A stretch of 64,000 nucleotides of DNA from Phyto melanocephala (GCA_941918925.1 OW799234.1:76094543-76158542); one strand, 5' to 3'. Counted from the stretch's first letter, positions 46,733 to 57,647 are shown. Numbers and translations are program-made. Notes: a model not told the origin generated them from the sequence alone.

Positions 46733-47389
46733 TGAGCATGTAGTGCTGTAAATAAATTAAAAAATAATATACGAAGACTAATTTGTTTATTTTAAATTAA
46801 GTTCAAATGTATTTATTCGTTTGCGTTGGGTAGGTAAGCTGTGCAAATAATGAAAATCAAAAAATCGTGAAATAGCGGAATTTCGGTCGTTTACCAAAAA
46901 AATAATAAGTCGGCCATTTGTCATCAGATTTTGTTAAGTAAGGGCTTATTTTCTTTGGAAAAGTGTCAGCTATACGTAAAAAAATTAAAATCGCTGTTAA
47001 CATCGCGTTTTATATTTTATATGAATTTTTATATGAATTTTTCAGCCACATTTTTACTAAAAAAACCCAGTTTTTTAACCTTTTTAAGCCGCCAACATCA
47101 AAACTACTAACCCGATTTGAAAATTTTCTGAGAATAAGTTGTATACGGCTCAATTGTCTTTAATTTGAGTAGTAGTAGGATAAAATAGGTCAAAGAAGAC
47201 TAAAGATATGCTCAAAATAGTAAGTGTACCTCCAAAAATTAAAAAAAAAAAATAAAAAATTTGTATCTCGCAAACCAATCGACAGAAAAATTTTTAAAAT
47301 TCATTTTCGTGTTCAGTAGGTCCAAATCCATGAGAAAAAGTATGCTAGAAACAAATAACAGACAAAGGTTTGTTATTTGTGACCTAGTG
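46733..47389. repeat. Right long terminal inverted repeat of the CACTAGG transposon
   Basis: 657 bases, partner of 44150-44797. The outer 40 bases contain their own small inverted repeat (CAAATAACA and TGTTATTTG, about 47353-47378) that the left end lacks. AATAAA at 46751-46756, 124 bases after the transposase stop codon, may serve as polyadenylation signal for the gene. Confidence 0.9.
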
Positions 47390-47392
47390 TAA

Positions 47393-47640
47393 TCAGGGGC
47401 AGTTAAATCCGGTGAACGTGCTGGCCAATTAAATTCTGAATTTTTCGATATAATTCGGTCGTCAAAAATTTCATTTAAAAGCGTCATTGTGGCACGGGCC
47501 GTGTGTAATTGGCGCTGGTGAACAACTCTGGGATTTGTAGTACCCCAAAATCGCATATTTTGTTCATTTACGTATCCATTTAGATGAAAATGTGCTTCAT
47601 CACTCATTATTAAATTGTTAAGAAATTGAGCGCCCATTGG
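47393..47640 (-). pseudogene. Mariner transposase part with first catalytic region (upstream of the insertion)
   Basis: The minus strand reads LIMSDEAHFHLNGYVNEQN, then RFWGTTNPRVVHQRQLH joined directly to TARATMTLLNEIF, then NWPARSPDLTAPDY. SDEAHF holds the first and SPDL the third catalytic aspartate. The join at QLH|TARATM marks an internal deletion that removed the second aspartate. The frame then runs into the CACTAGG transposon. The N-terminal helix-turn-helix region is missing. Confidence 0.85.
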
Positions 47641-47789
47641 AAAAGTAAAATTCTACCACTTTCGTTCGTCGTTAAATATTGCATGGTGGTGTAACACGAA
47701 TAAAATCTGAAAAAAAAATAAAAAATATTAAAAAAACAAAAAAGTTATTCAATTTTTACACGCAGGCGTGACTTTTGGTCCACCCTGTA

Positions 47790-48130
47790 TATTCTTTTAG
47801 ATATAATATGTATGACTACATATGTATTGTAATATGTATAAAAACTTATACATATGTATATGCAAGTATTTTTTTAATATAAATTCATGCCTTCCTTCCT
47901 TCCTTCCTTTCAACAACAAAAAATAAATATAGCAACAACAAAATGATAATGAAAGAAAAAATCTAAAAAGATAATAATAAAAAAGCTAAGTGTGTCAGTA
48001 AGTTACCAGAGGGGGCTATTTATTTGTTGATAAAGCGGGTACAGTACAAAATTTATGCCTAAAGCTTGATACAAATCAACCGTTGGGAAAATATACAAAA
48101 ACCGTTATCTATATATTTATAAACAGTACC
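47790..48130. other. AT-rich stretch with a (CCTT)n run
   Basis: A CCTT microsatellite of about five units lies at 47889-47908. Nothing else was recognised. Confidence 0.5.
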
Positions 48131-48137
48131 GTGCCAT

Positions 48138-48345
48138 TTAACAAACAGTGACTCGATTTGGGTGTATCGTCTTTTCAATGTATGCGTGCGGATTTTCTGT
48201 GCCCCAAATGCGACAATTTTGTTTGTTTACATACCCGCCAAGATCAAAATGAGCTTCATCTGAAACGATGATTTTTTTGGCAGAATTGGTCAAAGTAATG
48301 TCGCAATATTTCCCATCGTTGTTCAAGCGTATACACAACCATATT
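48138..48345 (-). pseudogene. Mariner transposase fragment around the first catalytic aspartate
   Basis: The minus-strand frame reads RLNNDGKYCDITLTNSAKK, IIVSDEAHFDLGGYVNKQN and CRIWGTENPHAYIEKTIHP, then VTVC. SDEAHFDLGGYVNKQNCRIW is a standard block around the first catalytic aspartate of insect mariners. The fragment starts and stops abruptly, has no terminal repeats, and differs in sequence from the nearby 47393-47640 relic. Confidence 0.8.
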
Positions 48346-49018
48346 CGTTCAGCGGAAGGATAAAACTAATTATCTGAGACATGAGCTAAGTGTTACCATT
48401 CACGAAATAAGCACTAGTTGAAAAAAAACGTTAGATGGCGGACCCTTTATGTTAAGGCATTAAAAAAACTGTGCAATCCGTCGTTTGATTTCGCATGCCA
48501 TTTATCGTTATTCGTAATGTACATATTGCTTTTCGTAAGTAATTTTTTTTTAATACCAAGGATGCTTCTTCCAAATCATTTCTATTGATTTCCGGATTTA
48601 CGTCCCAGCTAACACTAGAGATATATGATATGATCCTAATATATTTTAAACTTCGTAAAACATTTTTTAAATTTAATTAAATTGTAGTCATCCCAAGAAT
48701 ATTGAAAAACTATTCCGATGTTAGCCGGAATATTCTTGTGATAATCACATTTTAATTTTATTTAAAACAATGTTTTAAAAAGTTTAAGAAAAGAAAAATT
48801 AACTTACGGCAGAGTAAATGATTTGCAATAAATTTGAGAATAAAAAGTTCGAATAAATATTATTTTATAATATTTTAATTATATAAAAAAGAAAAAAATT
48901 AAAATGATACATCATTTTTTTTTTAATAACCTCGGACACCGTTGCTTGCAAGCAGCTTTGTCAACTCTGAAATTTTAAAAAAGAGCTATACCGATAAAAA
49001 AAAAACTCATAATCTTAA
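48346..49018. other. AT-rich non-coding stretch, nothing recognised
   Basis: No family similarity or coding frame was recognised. Confidence 0.5.
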
Positions 49019-49712
49019 AACAAGTAAGAGAGCTATAACATTACATTTACACTTCAAAATACCAGATTTGACTCATATATAAATTTATTTTCCGCCATTT
49101 TGTAGTCGTGATCAGCATGAATTTTAGTTTTTTTATAGTGCTTATATTGCGCTAGTCAAGTCCTTTTAGATGTTGTCCTTTCTCGGTTGTCTACAAGTTA
49201 AAAAAAATTGATTTTCGTTTATAAATTTTTGAAATATATATTTAAAAAAAAAATTTTTTTCTTTACCGATTAGAGCACGCTTTATCCAAACTTTTCATGA
49301 ATATCTCTAGATGCATATTATATCTACAAATAGTGACAAAGGTGCCTATAAATTATTATATGACTCAAAAACTTTAATCTTGGTGGTAAAAATATATCGC
49401 AGTTATTGGCTCATATCTCAGAAAGTTATAAGACGATTTTTTTGTATTTCAATACCGATTCATTTCCGGATTTTTTCAAAAGATTGATACCATACACAGG
49501 TCTGAGGAACATGTGGTTGCTTCTAAAAGTTGATTTCAACCAACACACGGACAGACAAACACACAGACGGACAGGGCTTAATCGACTCCTCTATTCATCA
49601 GCTTTTAGGAAATATATACTTTATGGGGGTCGGGAATGAAAATTGTACAAATTAAAAACGGAATGACAAAGCTATATATACCCTTGTACACCACAGGTGA
49701 AGGGTATAAAAA
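49019..49712 (+). repeat. Y-family repeat, nearly full length
   Basis: It starts AACAAGTAAGAGAGC but the first hairpin is altered. It ends in TATACCCTTGTACACCACAGG followed by GAAGGGTATA (about 49674-49709). The block CACGGACAGACAAACACACAG (49541-49570) and the ATGGGGGTCGG segment match the copy at 25674. Confidence 0.7.
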
Positions 49713-49819
49713 ACAATAGCAAAACGAAGTTACACAAAGAAAGAAATATTTTAGTATAAAGAGAATATTCCATCGCAATTACTGTTAATAACAAAATAAT
49801 AAATTTTTTGTTAAAAAGG

Positions 49820-49885
49820 TACACAAAATTGATGGTGGGTATCAAAAATTCGACACAGCCGAATATAGTACTTTTACTTATTTTG
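49820..49885 (-). repeat. X-family 5' end, solitary
   Basis: On the minus strand, AGTAAAAGTACTATATTCGG, then CTGTGTCGAATTTTTGATACC and CACCATCAATTTTGTG are the first 60 bases of the X family. Nothing of the rest is present. Confidence 0.6.
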
Positions 49886-50836
49886 TTTTTGTATATTAAA
49901 AATATTTCTTTTAGATTCAAATAAATTAATTCAAGTGTAATTTTTTAAAATTTTTTTAGTCTTAAATATGTCTTACAAAAAGTTTTTATTTCATTCTTTA
50001 TAAATATACTACTTTAGTGCAAGCTTATTAAATAATTCTTTATAAGTGTTTCTTTAATATTAACAATATTTTGTATGCTTGTTATACTAGTTGGTAACTT
50101 GAAAGTTTACTTCTCCCACTTTGTATTTGTGAATCGGTCAACCTTACACAAAGAAATCTAATGTCGTTGTGAAATTCGCTAGCCATGGTTGAAAAGAAAA
50201 GATTTTTGATGCATAGGACGTGTAATTATTTAAAGAATTTATTTATGTTTATATTTGTTGTAGCTGTGTTGCTGTGTTTGTTAGATGTTCCTGGTATTGT
50301 TGATATTGTTTATATTGTTGCGTATAATGTTAATAATTCCGATGTCTTCTAATTGTTGACTGTTATCTAATTTAGATTCATTGTTATATACGGTGTTGAT
50401 TTTTTGTTGGTTGTGGGGTATGTCGCAATTAGTTTTTTTCTTAGTTTTGAATATGAGCTTCCCGCTTGAAGCAGCTATCAACATATTCAACATTTCCCAA
50501 GAGCATGATAATATTATTTCCTTCTTAAAAACCATATTGAGAACAATGTTTTTGTTGATTAAGAATTGAATGTTGTTTTTAAGATTATTTGAGGATCCAA
50601 ATCTACACTATCAGCTCGACTTTTCGTGATATACCGTTATGTTCAAAATTAATGCACTTCCACTACACATATTGAAATAACTTGAAAACGGTTCCCTATT
50701 CATTTCAAAATGAGGTACCCTCACTTAATTTTGAATAAAAGCGAAACTTTACGTGAAAGTGTCATTTTTTTGACATTTTCAAAAGTTTGATTATTTTTCA
50801 AAGGTACATCTTTAAAAAAACCATTTTGAAAATCGC
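49886..50836. other. AT-rich non-coding stretch, nothing recognised
   Basis: No family similarity or coding frame was recognised. Confidence 0.5.
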
Positions 50837-50839
50837 TTA

Positions 50840-51133
50840 AGGATATAATACACGACATGTTTTTTACATCTGACATCTACATGTCTGCCAAAATTGTACT
50901 TTTACAGGCAACCGTCGCTGACTGCTTTGCAGTGGCAGAGATTTCTGCCAACGTCTAATGTCACATGTTTTGATAGAAGAAAATAGAGCGCGCTCTAATT
51001 TAAATTTTGTTATATGTCTCAACACATGTTTTTCCGCAGAAGTAATGTTTTAAAGGTAACACAAGACATGTTTGTATTTGTCAGTGTGGAATTTGTCAAG
51101 TCAGATGTACAAATATGACGTGTATTAGCTCCT
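50840..51133. mobile_element. PIF/Harbinger-like MITE with TAATACACG subterminal motif
   Basis: The left end AGGATATAATACACG and the reverse complement of the right end, AGGAGCTAATACACG, continue in parallel to ACATCTGAC, giving inverted repeats of about 35 bases at roughly 80% identity. TTA flanks both ends (50837-50839, 51134-51136). ACATGT recurs several times inside (50858, 50880, 50965, 51025, 51086). No protein is encoded. Confidence 0.65.
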
Positions 51134-51139
51134 TTAATG

Positions 51140-51640
51140 AGGAGTAAAGTTATGATTTCTTGAACTTTTAATTTATGAAAAAAAGTCAAACGAAGATTAG
51201 ATTTGATATTAGCGACCTCAAATTAGTTAAAAATTTTAATAAAGTTCCAGTTAACACAAAAAAGTTCCATTTTGTTCCCTTGTGTTATTATTAATAATAT
51301 TATATTATTCTAAATAACTAATAAATCTTGTAACAATAACTTCTTTATGAGCTTTATCTATTACAGATAGGATAACAATGGTTATGTAGTTTTTAACATC
51401 TGATTCGTTGCCATTTTTTAGTACTAATAGTTTTTTAACAAATCCTGCAAAATTGCATGTTTCACAATTAAGTTTATTAGCCTACTTGCATTTACTGTGA
51501 TGCTTTTTGCTTTTATAACGTCGTCGCCTGAACTAATTGAAGAGAATCTGGTTTATTTCGAAGGACCAATAACTTCAAATAACCCTACAAGAAATAGTTA
51601 ATAGTTAGTGTTAAATCACAACTTCTGTGAGACCATTCAT
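51140..51640. other. AT-rich non-coding stretch, nothing recognised
   Basis: No family similarity or coding frame was recognised. Confidence 0.45.
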
Positions 51641-51642
51641 TA

Positions 51643-51956
51643 TCACAATTTGCTGTGTGGCCCGTAGCCCCATATTTTTGGAACCAAATGTTGTCAAGAT
51701 CAACTGTTTCAATTTCGGCCATAAAAAATTGTTATCATCGATTTATACCAGTTTCATTTCGAAAAAAGTACGGAACGATGATTTCACTAGACGTAATGGT
51801 AAAAGATGTAATGGTTAATGGTCATTGGTTCGAAGTAAATCCAAATCCCATTCATAACATACGACTTGATTTAGTGGAAAATTGCTCGAAAATTGGGTTC
51901 ATCGAATTCGTTCCTGTAGAAAAAGTCGTGGAGGTCATTTGAATGACGTTTTTTTA
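51643..51956. pseudogene. Rearranged mariner transposase fragments in opposite orientations
   Basis: On the minus strand 51701-51643 reads DLDNIWFQKYGATGHTAN, the segment around the second catalytic aspartate with that residue changed (QKYG in place of QQDG). On the plus strand 51892-51956 reads NWVHRIRSCRKSRGGHLNDVF, the C-terminal tail. The two parts of one gene are thus inverted relative to each other, so a local inversion or two separate insertions happened here. No terminal repeats were found. Confidence 0.7.
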
Positions 51957-51959
51957 AGA

Positions 51960-52436
51960 ACTTAATTGTATGGATTGTACTTGACATTAAATAAAAAAGT
52001 TTTGAATTTTCTTAACAATAGTGTGTTTTCTTTAAAGAAATTATATTACTCTGATACGTAAAAGTTAGGCGCGAAATTGTTCAAAATATTGTTTGAATTT
52101 TCATTTTTTAAATTTTTTTATTAAAATTTTATTAATATTTTTTTGTTTGCCAATTATTTCATTAGCTCAAACCTTAATTTAGTTTTTTTTAAGATGAAAT
52201 TAACGCATTCTAGAATTTCCAATATACACTCTGATTCACTGATTTAAACGCATTAAAAATTCCATATTCAGAAACATGTATCTTTTGCAACTTTTAAGCG
52301 ATTGCAGAATCTTAAAATAAAAATCGAAGCTTGACATCCTGAGATATAAAATTATGCCAATGGTGGTTTCTTAACTTAAAGAACTTTTTCTGAGCAATTT
52401 ACAAAAACAAAGTTAAAAAATGTGCTTCCTTTTTGG
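51960..52436. other. AT-rich non-coding stretch, nothing recognised
   Basis: No family similarity or coding frame was recognised. Confidence 0.5.
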
Positions 52437-53045
52437 TTCAATTGTGTCCAAACGCATTAACGTACAGTCATGAAATACAGTCGAATATATATTTCTCGAG
52501 TCAAAACAATATCTCTCCCCAAAAACTGCTTACATCTATGCATTAGGAAAGGAGCTATAGATCAAAATGTACGAAAATTTTTACTGCGCAGTGTATTTTT
52601 CAGTATATTTAAAATGTAAAACCTAATAACACAGACAAACTTAGATGTACGAGTCTGAAATTTTGTACACTTTGCTTTTTGGTGGGAGGCTTTGCTGTAA
52701 CGGAAAATCAGTGTGCCGCGCCCACTTTTACACCCACCTACCTAAAATTCATATAATTTCTCTATTAATAAAGATTTTGGAATAAAAAAAAATTAGGTGA
52801 CACGCCCACTTTAACGCCTACCTCCCATATAACGGTTTATCTTAAATTCATGTAATTTCTCTATTGACAAAGTTTTTGGGAAAATAAAGGACTATGTTGA
52901 AATGTCGAAGTTGTATTTATTAGCAGAAACTTTATTGACAAGCCTACTTTAACGCCCACTTTCACTAAGAGACTAAATTTATGAAAAAAATTTACTATCA
53001 TATCGAAGTAATTAAGGGTGGTTACATTTTAAGGGCCGATGTTGA

Positions 53046-53065
53046 TCTATATATATAAAAGTGAA

Positions 53066-53096
<31 letters not shown>

Positions 53097-53798
53097 TAGC
53101 TATAGACTCCGAAACTGTAAAACCGATCGGGCTCAAACTTTGGTAAGTTGTTGTACACATATCAGGGAGTGTTTATGGGTGGAAAAAAGTGGGCGGGGCC
53201 ACGCCCATAAAAAATTAGTTATCATTTTAAGCTACTCACACATGGCCGATTTTTCTGAAACTTTGCACAAATATCGAGCTCTCATGACTTAATCATCTCG
53301 TGATTAGAAAAGTGGGCGGGGCCATGCCCATAAAACATTTTTAATTTTGAGGTACTTGCACTGGAAGGAATTTTTTGAAACTTTGCACACATATTCTGCT
53401 GTCATGACTTTATAATTTCGTGATTAGAAAAGTGGGCAGGGCCACGCCCATAAAAAAAGTTATAAGTTTGAGGAACTTGCACTGGACCGATTTTTCTAAA
53501 ACTTTGCACACACACTAACCTGTCATGAATTTACAATTTCATGATTAGAAAAGTGGGCAGTGCCACGCACATAAAAAAAGTTTTCATATTGAGGTACATG
53601 CACTGGACCGATTTTTCTGAAACTTTGCACACATATTGAGCTGTTATGACTTTACAATTTCGTAATTAGAAAAGTGGGCAGGGCCACGCCCATAAAAAAA
53701 ATTATAGTTTTTAGGTTTTTGCACTTGATATTCAATAAAAATTCAGAATGCAAATTGATTCATTAAGGGGCGTAGCAACGCGCGCCGGGTTTGGCTAG
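53046..53798 (+). mobile_element. Helitron-like element HF1, copy a, with reconstructed empty site
   Basis: It begins TCTATATATATAAAAGTG and ends GCGCGCCGGGTTTGGCTAG. It lies between A53045 and T53799 with no duplication. MD1 copy D (31165-31782) shows the same site uninterrupted as GATGTTGATTTTAAATAAAA, so insertion was exactly between A and T, the known Helitron target. The interior has a GT run (53071-53098) and about five ~120-bp tandem units, each with AAAGTGGGCNGGGCCACGCC and AAACTTTGCACA. No Rep/helicase is encoded. Confidence 0.85.
53185..53700 (+). repeat. Tandem repeat, ~120-bp unit, inside HF1 copy a
   Basis: GTGGGCRGGGCCACGCCCAT begins a new unit near 53190, 53311, 53431, 53551 and 53673. 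Each unit continues with AAACTTTGCACA and a CATGACTTTA-type stretch. GGGC/GCCC pairs in each unit could fold as short hairpins. Confidence 0.8.
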
Positions 53799-54515
53799 TT
53801 TTAAATAAAACACAAATTATTTAGGAAATTATTATTATTTCCTTTTGTAATTATAATATTTGTATGGTTCAATTATATATTTAACAAAATATCGGCCAAA
53901 TGCCCCCCGCCTCCCCTTCCTCGGCACCACTTCTCTATCTGATGGTCCAAATTTTCAATGACAATGTTGATACTCAATTGTTGGGCACGATGATGAGTCG
54001 GGTTGACTGCTCTTTTGCCAGACTATCGCAAAGAACAGCAATGTTTCCCATTAAATGAACTAAGATGGCATTCACAGATGTTTTCACATTTCATACAGAC
54101 CTTCTTTGCAGACATTTAAATATTTTTTACAATTCTTCCGATTGTGGACGAATTTGAACGATTATGTTGACCAAAAGTTTCACGAAGTGCACAAAATGCA
54201 TTTTGATTTGAAAGCCTGAATAACTTTAACGCGTTGCTCATTTGCGTATCTTTCCGCTGTTTAAATTGAGTAAGTCTGAGATTGAGAAATGTCAAATGAA
54301 ATGCAGAAAACAAATTTGACGTCTAGGTGTAGTTCGCATTCAACATGGGCCCTTAAAATTTAACCACCCTCTACAAAGAAAGTGATACATATTTTATTAT
54401 AAAGAGATTATTCCATAGCGATTAACAAAATAATAAATATTGTGCTTTAAATGTACACAAAACTGGTGGTGGGTATAAATGATTCGGCACAGCCGAATAT
54501 AATACTCTTACTTTT

Positions 54516-54990
54516 TTATTATTATTTTTAAAGTAAGCAATATTTTTTTTGGACAGAGCGATTGTTTATTTTAATTGATGAATTCGTTCGCATTTAAATT
54601 TAATTCTAATTTATAGAAAAATAAATTTTGCTAATTCATGGAGAAATTCCACTTTTAAAATAAACAGATTAAACTATAAAGCTCTTATTCAATTATATTT
54701 AAAATAATGACTGTGAAAAATTTATCTCATGCAGCACACCCAACTCCTACAACTTGTTAATAAAAATTTTGTGCTATTAGTCTTTAATAAAAATAACACT
54801 TAGCCAATTCAACGTGGCCAACAAATAAGGCTGAACAATAAAAGTCTTTAGCTATTTTAATTGATTATTTTGTAATAAAGTTTGTTTGTTAAAATGTTTT
54901 TTTTTATCTTCAACACTAGAATTAATGACGGAGTAATTATCACTTACATCAGTAAGTCAATGGTACCAGCAAAACTACATGTGTGTTAAA
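54516..54990. other. AT-rich non-coding stretch, nothing recognised
   Basis: No family similarity or coding frame was recognised. Confidence 0.5.
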
Positions 54991-54992
54991 AA

Positions 54993-55983
54993 TCTATCTA
55001 TCTATCTATCTATCTATCTATATAAAAGTGAAACTCTCTGTGTGTGTGTGTGTGTGTTAGCTATAGACTCCGAAACTGTAAAACCGATCGGGCTCAAACT
55101 TAGGTAAGTTGTTGTACACATACCAGGGAGTGTTTATGGGTGGCAAAAAGTGGGCGTGGCCACGCCCATACAAAATTAGTTATCAGTTTTAGCTACTTAC
55201 ACTGGACTGATTTTTCTGAAATTTTGCACACGACTTTATAATTTCGTGATTATAAAAGTGGGCAGGGCCACGCCCATAAAAAAAAGTTATAATTTTGAGG
55301 TACTTACACTGAACCGATTTTTCTGAAACTGTGCACACATAGTGAGCTGTTTTGACTTTACAATTTCGTGAGTAGAAAAGTGGGCAGTGACACGCCCATA
55401 AAAAAAGTTATTATTTTTAGCTACTTAAACTTCATCGATTTTTCTGGAACTTTGCACACACATATTGAGCTCTCATGATTATACAATTTCATGATTAGAA
55501 AAGTGGGCAGTGCCACGCCCATAAGAAATAAGTTATCATTTTTAGCCACTTGCACTAGATCGATTTTTCTAAAACTTTGCACACACATATCATGACTATA
55601 TAATTTAGTGACTAAAAAAGTGGGCAGGACCACGCCCATAAAAAATGTTATAATTTTTAGGTACTTGCTCTGTACCGATTTGTGTGAAACTTTCCACACA
55701 TATTGAGTAGTCATGACTATACAATTTCTTGATTAGAAAAGTGGGCAGTGTCACGCCCATAAAAAAAATTATAATTTTCAGCTACTTGAACTCACCGATT
55801 ATTCTGAAACTTTGCACACATATTGAGTTGTCATGACTATACAATTTCTTGATTAAAAAAATGAGCAGTGCCACGCCCATTAAAAAAGTTATAATTTTTA
55901 GCTATTTGCACTTAATATTTAATATAAACTTAGAATGCATTTATTCATTAAGGGGCATGGCAACGCGCGCCGGGCTTTTCTAG
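54993..55983 (+). mobile_element. Helitron-like element HF1, copy b
   Basis: It starts in a TATC microsatellite (54993-55022) with TCTATATAAAAGTG and ends GCGCGCCGGGCTTTTCTAG followed by T. About seven tandem units of roughly 105-125 bp start with AAAGTGGGCAG near 55147, 55255, 55377, 55499, 55617, 55738 and 55858, two more than in copy a. There are no inverted repeats or target duplication, and no protein is encoded. Confidence 0.75.
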
Positions 55984-57640
55984 TATTGAGATAAAATACC
56001 TGACTAACTGTCTGCATATTATACTGAGAGGTGTAGCATTCATTAACTTAATGGCATAGTGTTCGTATTTATGTAACGTACTTAACTCCCTAATATAGAC
56101 ATTATCCTACACATTTTATTTACTTATCTTTATTATTAAGAAATGCCTTTTTGTTTATCTTTGCCTAAAATCTGTGCAAAAATATATATTATATTTACCA
56201 ATTGTGTGGATAATGTAAAATTCAAATTCTCTTTAGTCTTATTTAGTTGAGACTCCTTTAATATTATTCATTGTCATAAATGCCCTTCAGCTGTAATGTT
56301 ATAAAAACATTTTATCAGTATGTCTGTACGTAAGCAGTCCCTCCTTTATGTCGACTTAAGTGTCTATTAGAAGCATGAAGAGTGCCAAAGGCTTAAACTT
56401 CTTTACGATGAACTATAATTAAGTTAATGTCTAAAGGGATTTGTTTTGTTGTACTTATGCTAAAGCGCCAGTTGTCATACCAGCATAAATTGCTATGACG
56501 CCTACCTGCATACTTTGCTTGATTTGTATGTGTTCACAAGTTTGTATATTTGTACTTGTATATGTAAATATGTTTGTAAAGTCAAATAAGAAAATTCTGC
56601 TCTTGCATAGCTACGGTATGCTTAGAAATTATTACAAAAGTTAAAGGAAGAAGAAGTAAGTTGACCTTTTAATAGGTCCTACTTAGCAGACACGATGACT
56701 CCGTTTCCTTTAATTAAGACATTCGTTTTTACACTCATTGACAACCAAATAAAGAACTTCTGCAATAAGGAGTGATGTCGGAAAGTTCTTAACATACTTT
56801 TTGTCTTCTAACTCTTTCAGAAGCAATAATCCAATTCTTTTTATCTTTAAAAATTATATCAGTTTTAATTTTTAATGACAATCATGTTGAACTGTTGTGA
56901 GCTTTATCAAAATAAGTGACGTTAAGGAAGAAGTTGTTATTAAAAAATCCTACAAAATATTGGCCAATTAAAGGTCTGCTGTCAATCTGTTTCTAATGTT
57001 ATCTTATAGTATAATAAGAATTTTACCATTGATAGGAAACCTGTATCTGAAGAAAAAAGCGTACATAATATTGGGAAACTCAAGAAAATTTAAAGCTTTT
57101 TAAAAAAGAGCTCCAAACACATCTGGTAGAAAAGTAGCCCAGTTATGTTTTTGCTCTTAAAACCAATGCACCCTTAAAAATATTCGTGCAAAAAGTTTAA
57201 GACAGGAACACTGCAAAAAAATTAGAAGCCAAAAGCTGAGCACGAAAACTAAAATCAAATTTCATAATAAAATATTTATTTGTCTAATAAGCGACAAAAC
57301 GTTTGTACTGGTGAATTTTTCGCTGCTACCGGGAAAATTTTTTCGGCTGCTAATGTTTGAGGAATTGTTAAGGATAAGTTTAGGGTCACCGAGCAGACAC
57401 AATTTCTTAAAAAATTCTCCGTATGTCAAGCTTAAGAAGCAAGCAGAAGCAAGTTATTTGTTACAGTGGGCTCTAAAAACACCGAAATATACATTAACGA
57501 GGGTTTACATAAAAAGAAAATTATGGAAGATTTTAAAAAGAGATGATTAAAAGTGACCTAAACAATTATCAAATCTCGAATGTAAGGGTGTGTGTAACGG
57601 TGCAGACTATTAGAATTATCCTCGCTCAAAAGAAAATAAG
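55984..57640. other. AT-rich non-coding stretch, nothing recognised
   Basis: An open frame of 79 codons at 57311-57550 is slightly less AT-driven than the rest but matches nothing I know. No other feature was recognised. Confidence 0.45.
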
Positions 57641-57647
57641 AAATAGC

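Larger units (their letters stand above)
44150..47389 (+). mobile_element. Intact-looking CACTAGG transposon with ~650-bp inverted repeats (CMC/Chapaev3-like)
   Basis: It begins CACTAGG and ends CCTAGTG. TAA lies directly outside both ends (44147-44149 and 47390-47392). In the interrupted mariner gene the empty site would read PDYFLWGY, which confirms the borders. The inverted repeats span 44150-44797 and 46733-47389. Apart from the outermost ~40 bases they differ at only a handful of positions. Between them lies a single two-exon transposase gene. A TWA duplication, CACTA-type ends and the transposase layout (D, D, CxxC, His cluster, E) fit the CACTA-Mirage-Chapaev group, best Chapaev3. The exact superfamily is inference. 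Confidence 0.85.
43830..47787 (-). mobile_element. Deleted mariner element split by the CACTAGG transposon
   Basis: Inverted repeats of about 55 bp start CAGGGTGGACCAAAAGTC, with two mismatches near position 19. TA lies outside both ends (43828-43829 and 47788-47789). Removing the 3,240-bp insert and its duplicated TAA leaves about 715 bp, so the mariner had already lost about half its length. Its remaining transposase lies on the minus strand (43968-44146 and 47393-47640). Confidence 0.9.
53015..54371 (-). mobile_element. MD1 mariner derivative, copy F, split by a Helitron
   Basis: The ends are AGGGTGGTTACATTTTAAGG (53015) and its partner ending CCACCCTC (54371), each next to TA. The N-terminal scrap ...QNAFCALRETFGQHNRSNSS (minus strand, about 54120-54220) is better kept than in the other copies. 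A 753-bp Helitron-like element occupies 53046-53798. Without it the element is about 604 bp. Confidence 0.85.
52438..54515 (-). repeat. X-family repeat containing MD1 and a nested Helitron
   Basis: The 5' start (hairpin ATTCGGC/GCCGAAT, about 54482-54498) is at the right, and MD1 is at 53015-54371. The tandem region lies at about 52690-53000. It is cut off at 52438, so the closing hairpin and the GTCCGTCTG block are missing. Only about one and a half tandem units remain. Confidence 0.8.

Noticed and set aside
50837..51137. piggyBac-type TTAA duplication for the MITE at 50840
   Set aside because: TTAA fits only with an extra unmatched T at the right end. TTA with inverted ends starting AGGA fits both sides exactly.
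53185..53700. Regularly spaced repeats resembling a CRISPR array
   Set aside because: The whole ~120-bp unit is repeated, with no unique spacers, in an animal genome and inside a Helitron-like element.
57311..57550. 79-codon open frame between repeats
   Set aside because: It has no recognisable domain, no flanking splice signals that extend it and no repeat-family link.
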